Assembly (NCBI GenBank): GCA_026770585.1
Contig: MU646315.1
Location: 11,767 to 24,133, forward strand
DNA: 12,367 bases
Source of the DNA: Baffinella frigidus
Lineage: Eukaryota > Cryptophyceae > Cryptomonadales > Baffinellaceae
Direction: 5' to 3'
Shown piece by piece: positions 1 through 5,832 of this stretch. Position 1 is the first letter of the stretch. Each line of letters starts with the position of its first letter. A model generated the notes under the pieces. The model ran no database searches and was not told where the DNA came from. It worked only from the letters and a program-made list of their open reading frames with translations. Both the position numbers and the translations under genes were made by a program.

Positions 1-337
1 AGCCCTAAGCCCTAAGCCCTAGACCCTAAACCCCAAACCCTAAACCCTAAACCCAAAACCCTTAACCCTAAACCCTAAACCCCACACCCTAAACCCTAAA
101 CCCTAAACCCTAAACCCTAAACCCTAAACCCTAAACCCTAAACCCCACACCCCAAACTCTAAACCCTAAACCCTAAACCCCAAACCCCAAACCCAAACAC
201 TAAACCCCAAACCCTGATCCATAAACTCTCAACCCCAAACCATAAACCATAAACACTAAACACCAAACACCAAACAACACCAAACACCCAACACCCAACA
301 CCAAACACCAAACACCAAACACCAAACCGCACCGCAG
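1..337 (+). repeat. Degenerate telomere-like tract forming the end of an NPHP4 intron
   Basis: The first 200 bases are mostly CCCTAAA 7-mers with many variants (CCCCAAA, CCCACAC, CCCTAAG). From about 240 to 325 the unit drifts to CACCAAA and CACCCAA. The tract ends in ACCGCACCGCAG just before exon 1 at 338, so it is best read as intron sequence with the donor to the left of the window. A true chromosome end is less likely because the repeats are degenerate and most NPHP4 exons should lie upstream. A gene truncated at an old telomeric breakpoint remains possible. Confidence 0.8.
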
Positions 338-2324
338 GACGGAAAGCCGAAGATGGTGCGGAACCAGACAGAGTGGGAGGAGTGTCTGGCGTGCTGCACG
401 CGCGAGAAGGACTCCGAACTCGAGGTCCTCTCCCCTCCAGTACATTCCCGCGACTCTCACAGGGTAGCGCCCTAAATTCGGGGTAGTTGCGCCTACGGTG
501 TTGACTACCGTAGGCCGTAGGCCTGTATTGACTACCGTAGACCGTAGGGCCCCCACGAGTTCCTACAAACCCAGAGTGGGGGGGGTGCCTTTCGTGCTGC
601 ACGCGCGAGAAGGACTCCCAACTCGAGGGGTGCACCCTCCACTCTAACATGTGCACGGCCTAAATTCGGGGTAGTTGGGCCTACGGTGCACTCCGCTCTA
701 ATATTTCAACGGCCTGAATTCAGAGAGGGGGGAGGGTTGAGGTTTCGGGTTCATGAGTGGACGGGGGGCCTTTCCTGCTTGGTGTGCGTGTCCCCTGAAA
801 GCTGAGCTGGCGCTGGAGCGTCTTAACCTAGTGGATTGATATGATAGGTGTAGACTTTCAATGTTGGCAACTTAACAGAGCGTGACGGTAACTTAACAGA
901 GCGTGGCGGCAACTTATCAGAGCATGACGGCAACTTAACAGAGCACGACGCAGGTGGACATTGTGGGCGAGCCTCCGCAGGTCAAGTACAAGCTAGCCCT
1001 CAAGGTCCCCTCCCCCTGCCAACCCCAACCCCAAACCCTCAATTATAAATTATGAATAATAATAATAAATAAATAATAAATCATCAACCCTCCACAGATA
1101 TCGGCCGACAAGGGGGAGAAGAAGAAGATCTACTACCCCAACGTCTACGACCACCCCGTAACCTTCAATATCTCGACCGACTCGCCCTTCGTCTCCACGA
1201 AAGAGTCCAAGGTGCGCCGCGCCGCACAGAGCTCCCCGTGTCGGGCAGGATGGTTGTGATGACGGACCCTAGGACGGGCCCGCCTCGGGCCGAGAGAAGT
1301 CGTTCGTGTAGACATTAGACGTTTGGGCTATTGCGGGAATGGCTAGTGTCGTGTGGAGCCCCCCCCTGAAACACACTGAACGTGATACCCGAACGTGTAC
1401 GACCACCCCGTGACCTTCAATATCTCGACGGACTCGCCCTTCGTCTCCACTAAGGAGTCCAAGACTCCGCCATTCCGCTTGACTATACCCTACCCTAAAC
1501 ATCCTACACCCCTGAACACAATTATTATTGGGTTGTTGCTTGCGGACGTCGACTGTGGTCGGTGTCCTCGGAAACGTGGGGAGAGCGAGCGAGCGAGAGA
1601 GAGAGAGCGGGGAAGAGGGAGGGAGGGTGGCGCACAGTCTGGGGACACAGTCCCGTGTACGACTAGCCTGCGTACAGGGGTACCTCGATTACAAGAAAAC
1701 GCCTCCCCGTAGGACCCTACAGTAGGCCTATGCCTAGGGCCCTATGGTGTTCCTAGGGGGGTGACGTTTTCTTGTAATCGAGGTACCCCTGTACAGTCCC
1801 TCGTCTGCGCTTCATCCCAATGGGGACCCCCAAGGAGGATATCACGCACGTCCTTCTAAGATGTGTACCACGAATCGGCCACTTTTGGTAAACAGTCACG
1901 AAATCCCTACCGAAATTGACTTGTGGCGTGGCAGGTGACGGTGACAGCGGGGGAGAAACAGGCCATCGTATTACGATTCGTGCCGATGGGCACCCCCAAG
2001 GTTAACCCTAAACCCTACACCCTGAACCCTGAACCCTAAAACCTACACCCTAAACCCTGAAACCCTGAATCCCTGAGCCCTAAACCCCACACCCTACAAC
2101 CCACAACCCACAACCCACAACCCACAACCCACAACCCACAACCCACAACCCACAACCCACAACCCACAACCCACAACCCACAACCCACAGCCCACAACCC
2201 GAACCCCAAACCCCAAACCCCAAACCTCAAACCCCAAACGCAGGAGGAGATAATCATCCTATCGCTCGCGGAGGAGCCACACGGCCTCAAGCACACGGTC
2301 CGCGTCCAGGCTTCCTGGACGTGA
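338..2324 (+). CDS. NPHP4: Nephrocystin-4-like protein, C-terminal five exons (5' end outside window)
   Basis: Exons are 338-424, 954-1004, 1098-1211, 1935-2000 and 2244-2324: 29, 17, 38, 22 and 26 codons plus TGA. Every intron is GT..AG and phase 0; donors follow GAG or AAG, acceptors are CAG. The joined 132 residues read through without a stop and end in an Ig-like (MSP/ASH-type) unit. It has the NPHP4 order: PQVKYKL, KKIYYPNVYDHPVTFNI, then VTVTAGEKQAIVLRFVP, EEIIILSL and a final TVRVQASW. The spacing to the stop matches what I recall of the C-terminus of animal nephrocystin-4 (about 1,400 residues), so about nine tenths of the gene would lie to the left. NPHP4 works with NPHP1 and RPGRIP1L at the ciliary transition zone, hence the inference of a ciliated host. 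Three in-frame TGAs sit in a 12-bp repeat at the end. Exon calls are by eye; exons 3-5 are the surest, exon 1 (with NQTEWEEC) the least sure. Confidence 0.78.
365..688 (+). repeat. Direct duplication of the exon 1 end plus the intron 1 start
   Basis: Bases 391-424, the last third of exon 1, recur at 594-627 with one mismatch. The upstream part (365-390) is recognisable at 570-593. The following intron motif CCTAAATTCGGGGTAGTTG at 471 recurs at 659. In the second copy the donor GT after CTCGAG is replaced by GGG, so it cannot splice like the first. The single exon difference turns GAA into CAA. A third, weak trace (CGGCCTGAATTCAG) lies near 711. The sequence between copies holds TTGACTACCGTAG twice, at 501 and 528. 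Confidence 0.75.
866..949 (+). repeat. Tandem repeat, four copies of a 21-bp unit
   Basis: The unit GGCAACTTAACAGAGCGTGA plus C is repeated four times with one to three changes per copy. It runs to within four bases of exon 2, so it makes up the 3' end of intron 1 and replaces any clear polypyrimidine tract before the acceptor CAG at 951-953. Confidence 0.85.
1005..1097 (+). other. NPHP4 intron 2, short, mixed telomere-like and AT-rich
   Basis: This 93-bp intron starts GTCCCCTCC, runs through a few CCCCAAA-like units (about 1020-1041), then an AATAATAAATAA-type AT-rich stretch (1042-1080), and ends CCTCCACAG. It is the only intron here without an embedded exon copy or hairpin. Confidence 0.7.
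1392..1463 (+). pseudogene. Exon 3 copy of NPHP4 inside intron 3
   Basis: The 24 codons match the last 24 codons of exon 3 (1140-1211) at 67 of 72 bases. All five differences are at third codon positions and silent (GTC/GTG, GTA/GTG, ACC/ACG, ACG/ACT, AAA/AAG). No AG acceptor precedes it (the left flank reads GATACCCG) and no GT donor follows (the right flank is ACTCCG), so it cannot act as a normal cassette exon. The silent-only pattern implies that it diverged while coding, for example as part of a tandem paralogue that later broke up. Confidence 0.8.
1673..1794. mobile_element. Hairpin element B, copy 1, 122 bp, intact arms
   Basis: Perfect 29-bp inverted arms at 1673-1701 and 1766-1794 start TACAGGGGTACCTCG and end AAGAAAACG. 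The centre carries CCCTACAGTAGG and TAGGGCCCTATGG. There is no open frame, so it resembles a non-autonomous MITE-like element. It lies inside NPHP4 intron 3, between the two exon copies. No clear target duplication is visible. Other members are at 8704-8822, 9495-9595, 9871-9884 and 11687-11803. Confidence 0.8.
1808..1843 (+). pseudogene. Copy of the NPHP4 exon 4/exon 5 junction without the intron
   Basis: The frame reads RFIPMGTPKEDI, against RFVPMGTPK|EEI at the real exon 4/5 junction (1974-2000 joined to 2244-2252). Most base changes are silent (CGA/CGC, CCG/CCA, GGC/GGG, ATA/ATC), and the two residue changes, V to I and E to D, are conservative. Similarity fades after ATC at 1843. It follows the exon 3 copy in the same order and strand, so both may be remnants of one decayed second gene copy that lacked intron 4. 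Confidence 0.65.
2001..2243 (+). repeat. NPHP4 intron 4: telomere-like tract with a homogenised CCCACAA block
   Basis: The intron begins GTTAACCCTAAACCC directly after CCCAAG and ends CCCCAAACGCAG. Between are degenerate CCCTAAA units, about fourteen near-perfect CCCACAA units (about 2093-2195) and CCCCAAA units. Almost the whole intron is 7-mer repeat, so the splice sites sit at the very edges of the tract. The related junction at 1832-1837 has no insertion. Confidence 0.85.
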
Positions 2325-2350
2325 CCCTGGACGTGACCCTGGACGTGACT
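2304..2350 (+). repeat. 12-bp tandem repeat over the NPHP4 stop codon, with a small hairpin
   Basis: CTGGACGTGACC is repeated three times (2315-2349). Because 12 is a multiple of three, TGG ACG TGA recurs in frame, giving three in-frame stops. The stretch 2304-2320 (GTCCAGG, CTT, CCTGGAC) is a perfect 7-bp inverted repeat just before the first stop. Confidence 0.8.
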
Positions 2351-2392
2351 GCCCGAGATGAAGGACGTGGCCGCCCGTGACGCTGGTGGTTC

Positions 2393-2415
2393 GAACATTC
2401 TAGAAGTTTCTAGAA
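2393..2415. promoter_or_regulatory. Five-unit heat-shock-element-like array
   Basis: The sequence reads GAA-ca-TTC-ta-GAA-gt-TTC-ta-GAA, five perfectly alternating 5-bp units as in the eukaryotic heat-shock factor site. The next unit (ATC at 2418-2420) misses by one base. It lies about 70 bp past the NPHP4 stop. It could serve a downstream promoter, but no matching transcription start or gene is recognised, and chance or a repeat origin is possible. Confidence 0.45.
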
Positions 2416-2447
2416 TAATCTAGGAACACTGTGAGCACCGGGTCCAG

Positions 2448-2471
2448 GACGAGCCCGCCTCGGGCCGTGAG
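2448..2471. repeat. Dispersed short hairpin motif (three copies in window)
   Basis: GACGAGCCCGCCTCGGGCCG here recurs at 1273-1296 (GACGGGCCCGCCTCGGGCCG) and, more diverged, at 7184-7207 (AACGAGCCCGTCTCGGGTC). The core GCCCG-CCT-CGGGC is a short inverted repeat. The rest of 2416-2700 shows no gene I can support; it holds a small inverted repeat GTTCTT..AAGAAC near 2536 and an AT-rich patch at 2578-2594. Confidence 0.6.
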
Positions 2472-2699
2472 ATCGACTGTACAGTGTATCCGAGGTGAGC
2501 CCTATTAGTAGCAGCGAAAACGGTCGGGCTGGAAGTTCTTACTTTTTAAGAACGTGCCACCGATCTTTTCCCCTGCGTTTAAAAAATAAATAACATCGTG
2601 CCAACGGCCGCTTCCCCACGCTCCGTTTGCCCACGCGGAGAGCTCTCCAATCCTCGAATCCCCCCGCACTGCAATCCTCGAATTCAATTTTTGAGGGCT

Positions 2700-2850
2700 G
2701 GGGTTGAGTGTTTGGGAGGCTTGCAGCTGTACATGTAGGGTTCAGGTTTGGGGGCTTAGGGCTTGGGGCTTAGGGCGTGGGGCTCAGAGCGTAGGTCTTA
2801 GGGCTGAGGGTTTATGGCTCAGGGCTTAGGGCTTAGGTTGCAGAGTTCAG
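2700..2850 (-). repeat. Degenerate telomere-like tract, G strand on +
   Basis: GGCTTAGGG, GGGGCTTAGGG, GTCTTAGGG and related units fill about 150 bp. This is the only long tract in the window with the G-rich strand on +. The other long tracts lie on the same strand as adjacent + exons, so this one may belong to an intron of a - strand gene. AG sites exist on the - strand below 2700 (for example GATTGCAG near 2671), but no convincing exon was found. Confidence 0.7.
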
Positions 2851-2885
2851 AGTTCAGGGATCTATCAGGGGAAAGCAATTTATTT

Positions 2886-2901
2886 GGTACGAGCTCGTAC
2901 C
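2886..2901. repeat. Perfect 16-bp palindrome
   Basis: GGTACGAGCTCGTACC is its own reverse complement. A second inverted repeat lies at about 3068-3100 (GCACGAACCCC facing GGGGATTCGTGC). No gene is supported between 2850 and 3420; the open frames there are overlapping GC-rich shadows. Confidence 0.7.
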
Positions 2902-3200
2902 GATCAAACCGCGAAATTCCAGGTGTTGCACAACGGAATCCAGCCGCGCACGCCACTAGGAGAGGGGGGGGCGGGCATGACCTAGAAGCTAGGACCGGTC
3001 GTACGCCAGGACGGTCCTGGAGGGCTGGCGACGGCGGGGAGCGGTAGGGCGTTGGCGGGGGGCTCGGTGCACGAACCCCTTGGTCGGTGGGGATTCGTGC
3101 AAGGGGAAGGAACTCTGCGAGTCCTGGAGGAGTCCGTGCTCTGCTACAGCTGCAAACTCCATGCCCCCTACTGATCATCACGGGTCGAGATCCGGGTGGT

Positions 3201-3267
3201 GTCCGTGCTAAGTTTTGGTCACGGGGTGCGTCCAGGTAAGAATATCCGTGATAGTTTTGGTCACGGG
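3201..3267 (+). repeat. Direct repeat, about 24 bp, two copies
   Basis: GTCCGTGCTAAGTTTTGGTC followed by ACGGG (3201-3225) recurs as ATCCGTGATAGTTTTGGTCA plus CGGG (3244-3267), 19 bp apart. Confidence 0.75.
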
Positions 3268-3423
3268 ACCCCGTTTATTGGGCGTTCTAAAGGATATGTA
3301 CACTGAGAAGACAGATCTCAAAAAAAAATCTTTCATTCCTGACAAAAATAGATCGAGGTTCTTGAAGTCACGAGCAAGGGTCTTCGTATGAATAATTCCT
3401 CTTGACACAAGAGGGCCATCGAT

Positions 3424-4104
3424 ATGCCGCTGATGTTGGATCCTCTGTTCCTGCCAGGAGGGCTTATACCGCCCAGGGCGAGCAGGACCAAGTCCACGGA
3501 TCGGATGCGCGCCTCCCAGAGTGACTCCAGGCGTCCAGCGAGCGCATTGAGCTTGTCGTTCGTCTCTCCCCTTCGGGGGGGGGGGTCGGGCTTGCCGAAG
3601 GCGGCGGCGGGGCCCTCCTCTGTCCAAGTTTTCTTCGGTCGGAATCGGTCTGACAGTGTTGCCGCGCGCCCGCGCACTGCACACACTGGACAGCCACAAG
3701 TTCGCTCTGCGTCGCAGAGCGTGCCTTCCTCTCCCGCTGCGGGATCCTCGCGAAGTTTCTCAGAGAGCACTTTCGGCTGGGCCCTTCAGGGAGAGTTCCG
3801 CCAACGCACCACTTCCGTTGGGGGTGAATCGCTGCGCCGCGAGGTTGCCGAATCATCGCCGAAAGGACCAGCCGCAGCCAAGACCCTCGCGCCTTTAAAC
3901 TTGCGCGAAAGGAGCGTCACGAAAGGGCAAGAGCTAGTGACCTCTCCCAAGGCAGCAGCCTTACGCCCGAGCACTGCTCACTCGTTCGGGTCGAGCGCGG
4001 CAGGCGGACACGGCTCCAGCTTGGGACCGTCGCCTTACGACTTCTTGGTGCGTACTCAAGCTCCCTCTTTCTCCGCGATGCATAATCGCCGGAGCGCACT
4101 GTGA
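3424..4104 (+). CDS. Ser/Arg/Ala-rich open frame, unknown function
   Basis: This is the longest open frame, 226 codons from ATG to TGA, and the frame is open only from 3406. The protein is low-complexity and probably disordered: rich in Ser, Arg, Ala and Pro, with no membrane segment, signal peptide or known domain. A short motif recurs: RPASA (37-41), RPRTAH (82-87), RPSTAH (181-186). The C-terminus is SPYDFLVRTQAPSFSAMH then NRRSAL. A run of ten or so G codes for glycines near residue 52. The region is GC-rich, and three long frames (163, 145 and 130 codons) are open on the other strand over the same bases, so stop-free length alone is weak support. The repeated RPxTA motif tips the choice to +. 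It could be one exon of a larger gene or no gene at all. I do not recognise it. Confidence 0.35.
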   Translation: MPLMLDPLFLPGGLIPPRASRTKSTDRMRASQSDSRRPASALSLSFVSPLRGGGSGLPKAAAGPSSVQVFFGRNRSDSVAARPRTAHTGQPQVRSASQSVPSSPAAGSSRSFSESTFGWALQGEFRQRTTSVGGESLRREVAESSPKGPAAAKTLAPLNLRERSVTKGQELVTSPKAAALRPSTAHSFGSSAAGGHGSSLGPSPYDFLVRTQAPSFSAMHNRRSAL

Positions 4105-4378
4105 CAGACAAAGCAGGCTAGGGCGGTTCTGGTTCGCACTCCTGCAGAGAGTGATCGCGCTCCCTCCCCTGAGCGCAGGAGATACAGGGCGGGCTGCGAG
4201 CACGGCACCTGGTACCGCCGCTGCAGGTGTGTCTTGTGCCCTCACGTCCCTGCTCCTGCTTTTCCCAAGGGCGTACCTGTATTTCTACGCATGCTTTTGC
4301 CCCGGGGTTAGTTAGCTCGTCCCAGTGGACGAGACACTAGTTCCCATACCTACCCTCCGGGGTGGTGGCGGGCAGCTT

Positions 4379-4528
4379 TTATCTCAGAAAACGAGTTCTA
4401 AAACTCATTTTCTTAAGTCAATTCCCCTACAAATTCGTCAACTTATTCTTTACTCTCCGCATAAGTTGACAAATTTGTAGGGAAATTGACTTAAGAAAAC
4501 GAGTTTTAGAACTCGTTTTCTGAGATAA
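4379..4528. mobile_element. Long hairpin element C, 150 bp, 68-bp arms
   Basis: Arms at 4379-4446 and 4461-4528 match at 65 of 68 positions around a 14-base loop. Each arm holds a nested inverted repeat (AAAACGAGTTCTAAAACTC). The arm ends read TTATCTCAGAAAACGAG. There is no coding potential. It could be a foldback or MITE-like element or a source of a long hairpin RNA. No second copy is in the window. The 4105-4378 stretch before it shows nothing I can name. Confidence 0.85.
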
Positions 4529-4644
4529 GCTTGAGCCTTGGTCTCGTCACGCCTCTCCCCCTAGCATGACGCGGTCGTGTTTGTCCACCAATAAATCTCG
4601 CCCCCCCCCCCTCGGCACGACCTTTCCGTGGTATCATCCGGACT

Positions 4645-4775
4645 GGTATTCAAGTTGGATACGATCCCTGCAACGAAAACGACTACACAATAGCTTTGGG
4701 ACGTGACCGGCTGTGTAGTCATTTTCGTTACAAATCGGATCGGAGATCCCCGATATCGTATTCAACTTGAATACT
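4645..4775. mobile_element. Hairpin element D, copy 1, 131 bp
   Basis: Ends read GGTATTCAAGTTGGATACGA and, inverted, TCGTATTCAACTTGAATAC. The terminal repeat is itself a near palindrome. An inner pair of arms, AACGAAAACGACTACACA (4671-4688) and TGTGTAGTCATTTTCGTT (4712-4729), folds back again. A shorter relative is at 7646-7751. There is no open frame of its own. Confidence 0.75.
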
Positions 4776-4843
4776 CGGCGGGATCAGGTTGCACCTTTGT
4801 TTTTCATGCCCGGCACTATCCCCCTTTGGAAAACTGTGCACCA

Positions 4844-5086
4844 CCCTCGATACACGGAGGTTCTCCCTCGATGAACGGAGGGTTCCGCTGCCGAACGAGG
4901 ACGTCATTCAATTTTGCAGGGTTTCAAAATCTTTCACCTGAATCCTAACGGAAATGGACTTTTAAAATGAAAAATGGGACCGGATTTCCGGTCCTGGCTT
5001 TTAAATGAACCCCGTGTTGCCTCGATAGCGGCCCCTTCGATAAACGGCGCCTCGAAATTCGGTGCTTCCCCCTCGATCAACGGAGG
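4844..5086 (+). repeat. Four copies of a CCTCGATnnACGGAGG-type motif
   Basis: Copies are at 4845-4860, 4866-4881, 5034-5049 (diverged) and 5071-5086. Read in two open frames (4703-4948 and 4974-5168) they give PSIHGG, PSMNGG, PSING and PSINGG. The 18-bp hairpin GGACCGGATTTCCGGTCC lies between the pairs at 4977-4994. The peptide pattern could be a disordered coding repeat, but neither frame has other support. Confidence 0.5.
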
Positions 5087-5092
5087 ATTCCT

Positions 5093-5209
5093 AGCTCTGC
5101 CTGAGTTTTATTCTGGCTCGTCCTTACAAGTATTTAAGCGCATAAATCCAGTACAAGAGGGAGAATAGAAAGCCTTGAGGATAAGCCTGAATAAAACTCT
5201 GGCAGTGCT
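5093..5209. mobile_element. Inverted-repeat element F, copy 1, 117 bp
   Basis: The ends are AGCTCTGCCTGAGTTTTATT and the inverted AATAAAACTCTGGCAGTGCT. The interior (5116-5184) aligns with 7258-7325 at roughly 75-80 per cent by eye, and both elements are exactly 117 bp between matching ends. AATAAAACTCTGG is repeated again just outside, at 5211. Confidence 0.7.
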
Positions 5210-5234
5210 TAATAAAACTCTGGTGGAGATTCAT

Positions 5235-5381
5235 GTGCGGGACGGCTCAATTTAAACCGTGTTTTTGCTATCTTGCGATGGGTTTTTTTACATGTTAAAG
5301 CTATGTCGAAGCTAACATATCAAAATGAGTCACCACCCTTAAGATAGCATAAAAGGCGGTTTAAATTGAGTCGCCCCGCAC
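5235..5381. mobile_element. Inverted-repeat element E, 147 bp
   Basis: Arms of about 40 bp: GTGCGGGACGGCTCAATTTA at the left and TAAATTGAGTCGCCCCGCAC at the right, with GCTATCTT/AAGATAGC further in. A nested inverted repeat (GTTAAAGCT..AGCTAAC) lies near 5296-5316. No frame is conserved. Confidence 0.8.
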
Positions 5382-5419
5382 ACTAAGATTGACCAAAATA
5401 AACGGCGTTGTCGCGGCAG

Positions 5420-5492
5420 GGGTTGGACAGCAACCTGATGATCCGGACAGCTGCCGAGTTCTTCGACCTCATCAACAGGCCTGCGCCCCTCC
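5420..5492 (+). CDS. Exon-like block, unidentified
   Basis: After a possible acceptor (GTCGCGGCAG) the frame reads LDSNLMIRTAAEFFDLINRP and then APLPP. A diverged copy at 5754-5820 keeps MIRTAAE and PAPLPP but has FDLVDG for FFDLIN. A donor is not clear. An inverted pair, CCACCAGCAACCC (5501-5513) and GGGTTGCTGGTGG (5691-5703), brackets the sequence between the copies. It may be an exon of an unrecognised gene; confidence is low. Confidence 0.3.
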
Positions 5493-5624
5493 CACCTGTA
5501 CCACCAGCAACCCGAACCAGCTTTTACCGGATCCTCCCAAGAATTTCGGTTGTTCGATTTAAAACATCTTTCCTATGACCCTACGGTAGGAAACCCTAGG
5601 GATCTCGAATTGCTGGCGGGAGAT

Positions 5625-5644
5625 ACCGATGAGATCTCATCGGT
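5625..5644. repeat. Perfect 20-bp palindrome
   Basis: ACCGATGAGATCTCATCGGT is its own reverse complement. It lies between the inverted CCACCAGCAACCC pair, in a stretch (5514-5690) without any supported gene. Confidence 0.75.
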
Positions 5645-5753
5645 TTAGCTGAAAATTACTTCAGTACCCGACCCAGTTATAAGCTGCCACGGGTTGCTGG
5701 TGGTAGCCAGGGTGCTAAGAGGCAAGGAAGCTTTGTTGAAAGGCACGGGGTGT

Positions 5754-5820
5754 GATGATCCGGACAGCTGCCGAGAGCTTCGACCTTGTCGACGGGCCTG
5801 CGCCCCTCCCACCCACCACC
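5754..5820 (+). pseudogene. Second, diverged copy of the 5420-5492 exon-like block
   Basis: GATGATCCGGACAGCTGCCG matches 5437-5456 exactly. Similarity continues, with differences, to CCTGCGCCCCTCCCACC. The left flank of the first copy (GGGTTGGACAGCAACCT) is missing and no AG acceptor sits at the equivalent place, so this copy is probably broken. Confidence 0.5.
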
Positions 5821-5832
5821 CTTCACTAGATA

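Noticed and set aside
1-337. Possible true chromosome end
   Set aside because: The repeats are degenerate with private variants, the tract ends at a splice acceptor, and upstream NPHP4 exons must lie to the left unless the gene is truncated.
159-656. 165-codon open frame on the - strand
   Set aside because: More than a third is translated telomere-like 7-mer (GVWCLVFGVG-type residues) and the rest is antisense to NPHP4 exon 1 and its duplicate.
866-949. CRISPR-like array
   Set aside because: The 21-bp units are contiguous, with no spacers, inside a eukaryotic intron.
1392-1463. Alternative cassette exon of NPHP4
   Set aside because: Neither an AG acceptor before nor a GT donor after the block is present.
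2036-2398. 120-codon open frame on the - strand
   Set aside because: Mostly the CCCACAA repeat read backwards (GLWVVGC pattern), antisense to NPHP4 exon 5.
2385-2400. GGTTCGAAC, resembling a tRNA T-loop
   Set aside because: No matching A box, acceptor stem or anticodon arm could be found upstream; the bases belong to the heat-shock-like array.
3208-3856. Open frames of 163, 145 and 130 codons on the - strand
   Set aside because: They overlap each other in GC-rich DNA and have no motif, repeat or family feature; the + frame at 3424 has slightly better support.
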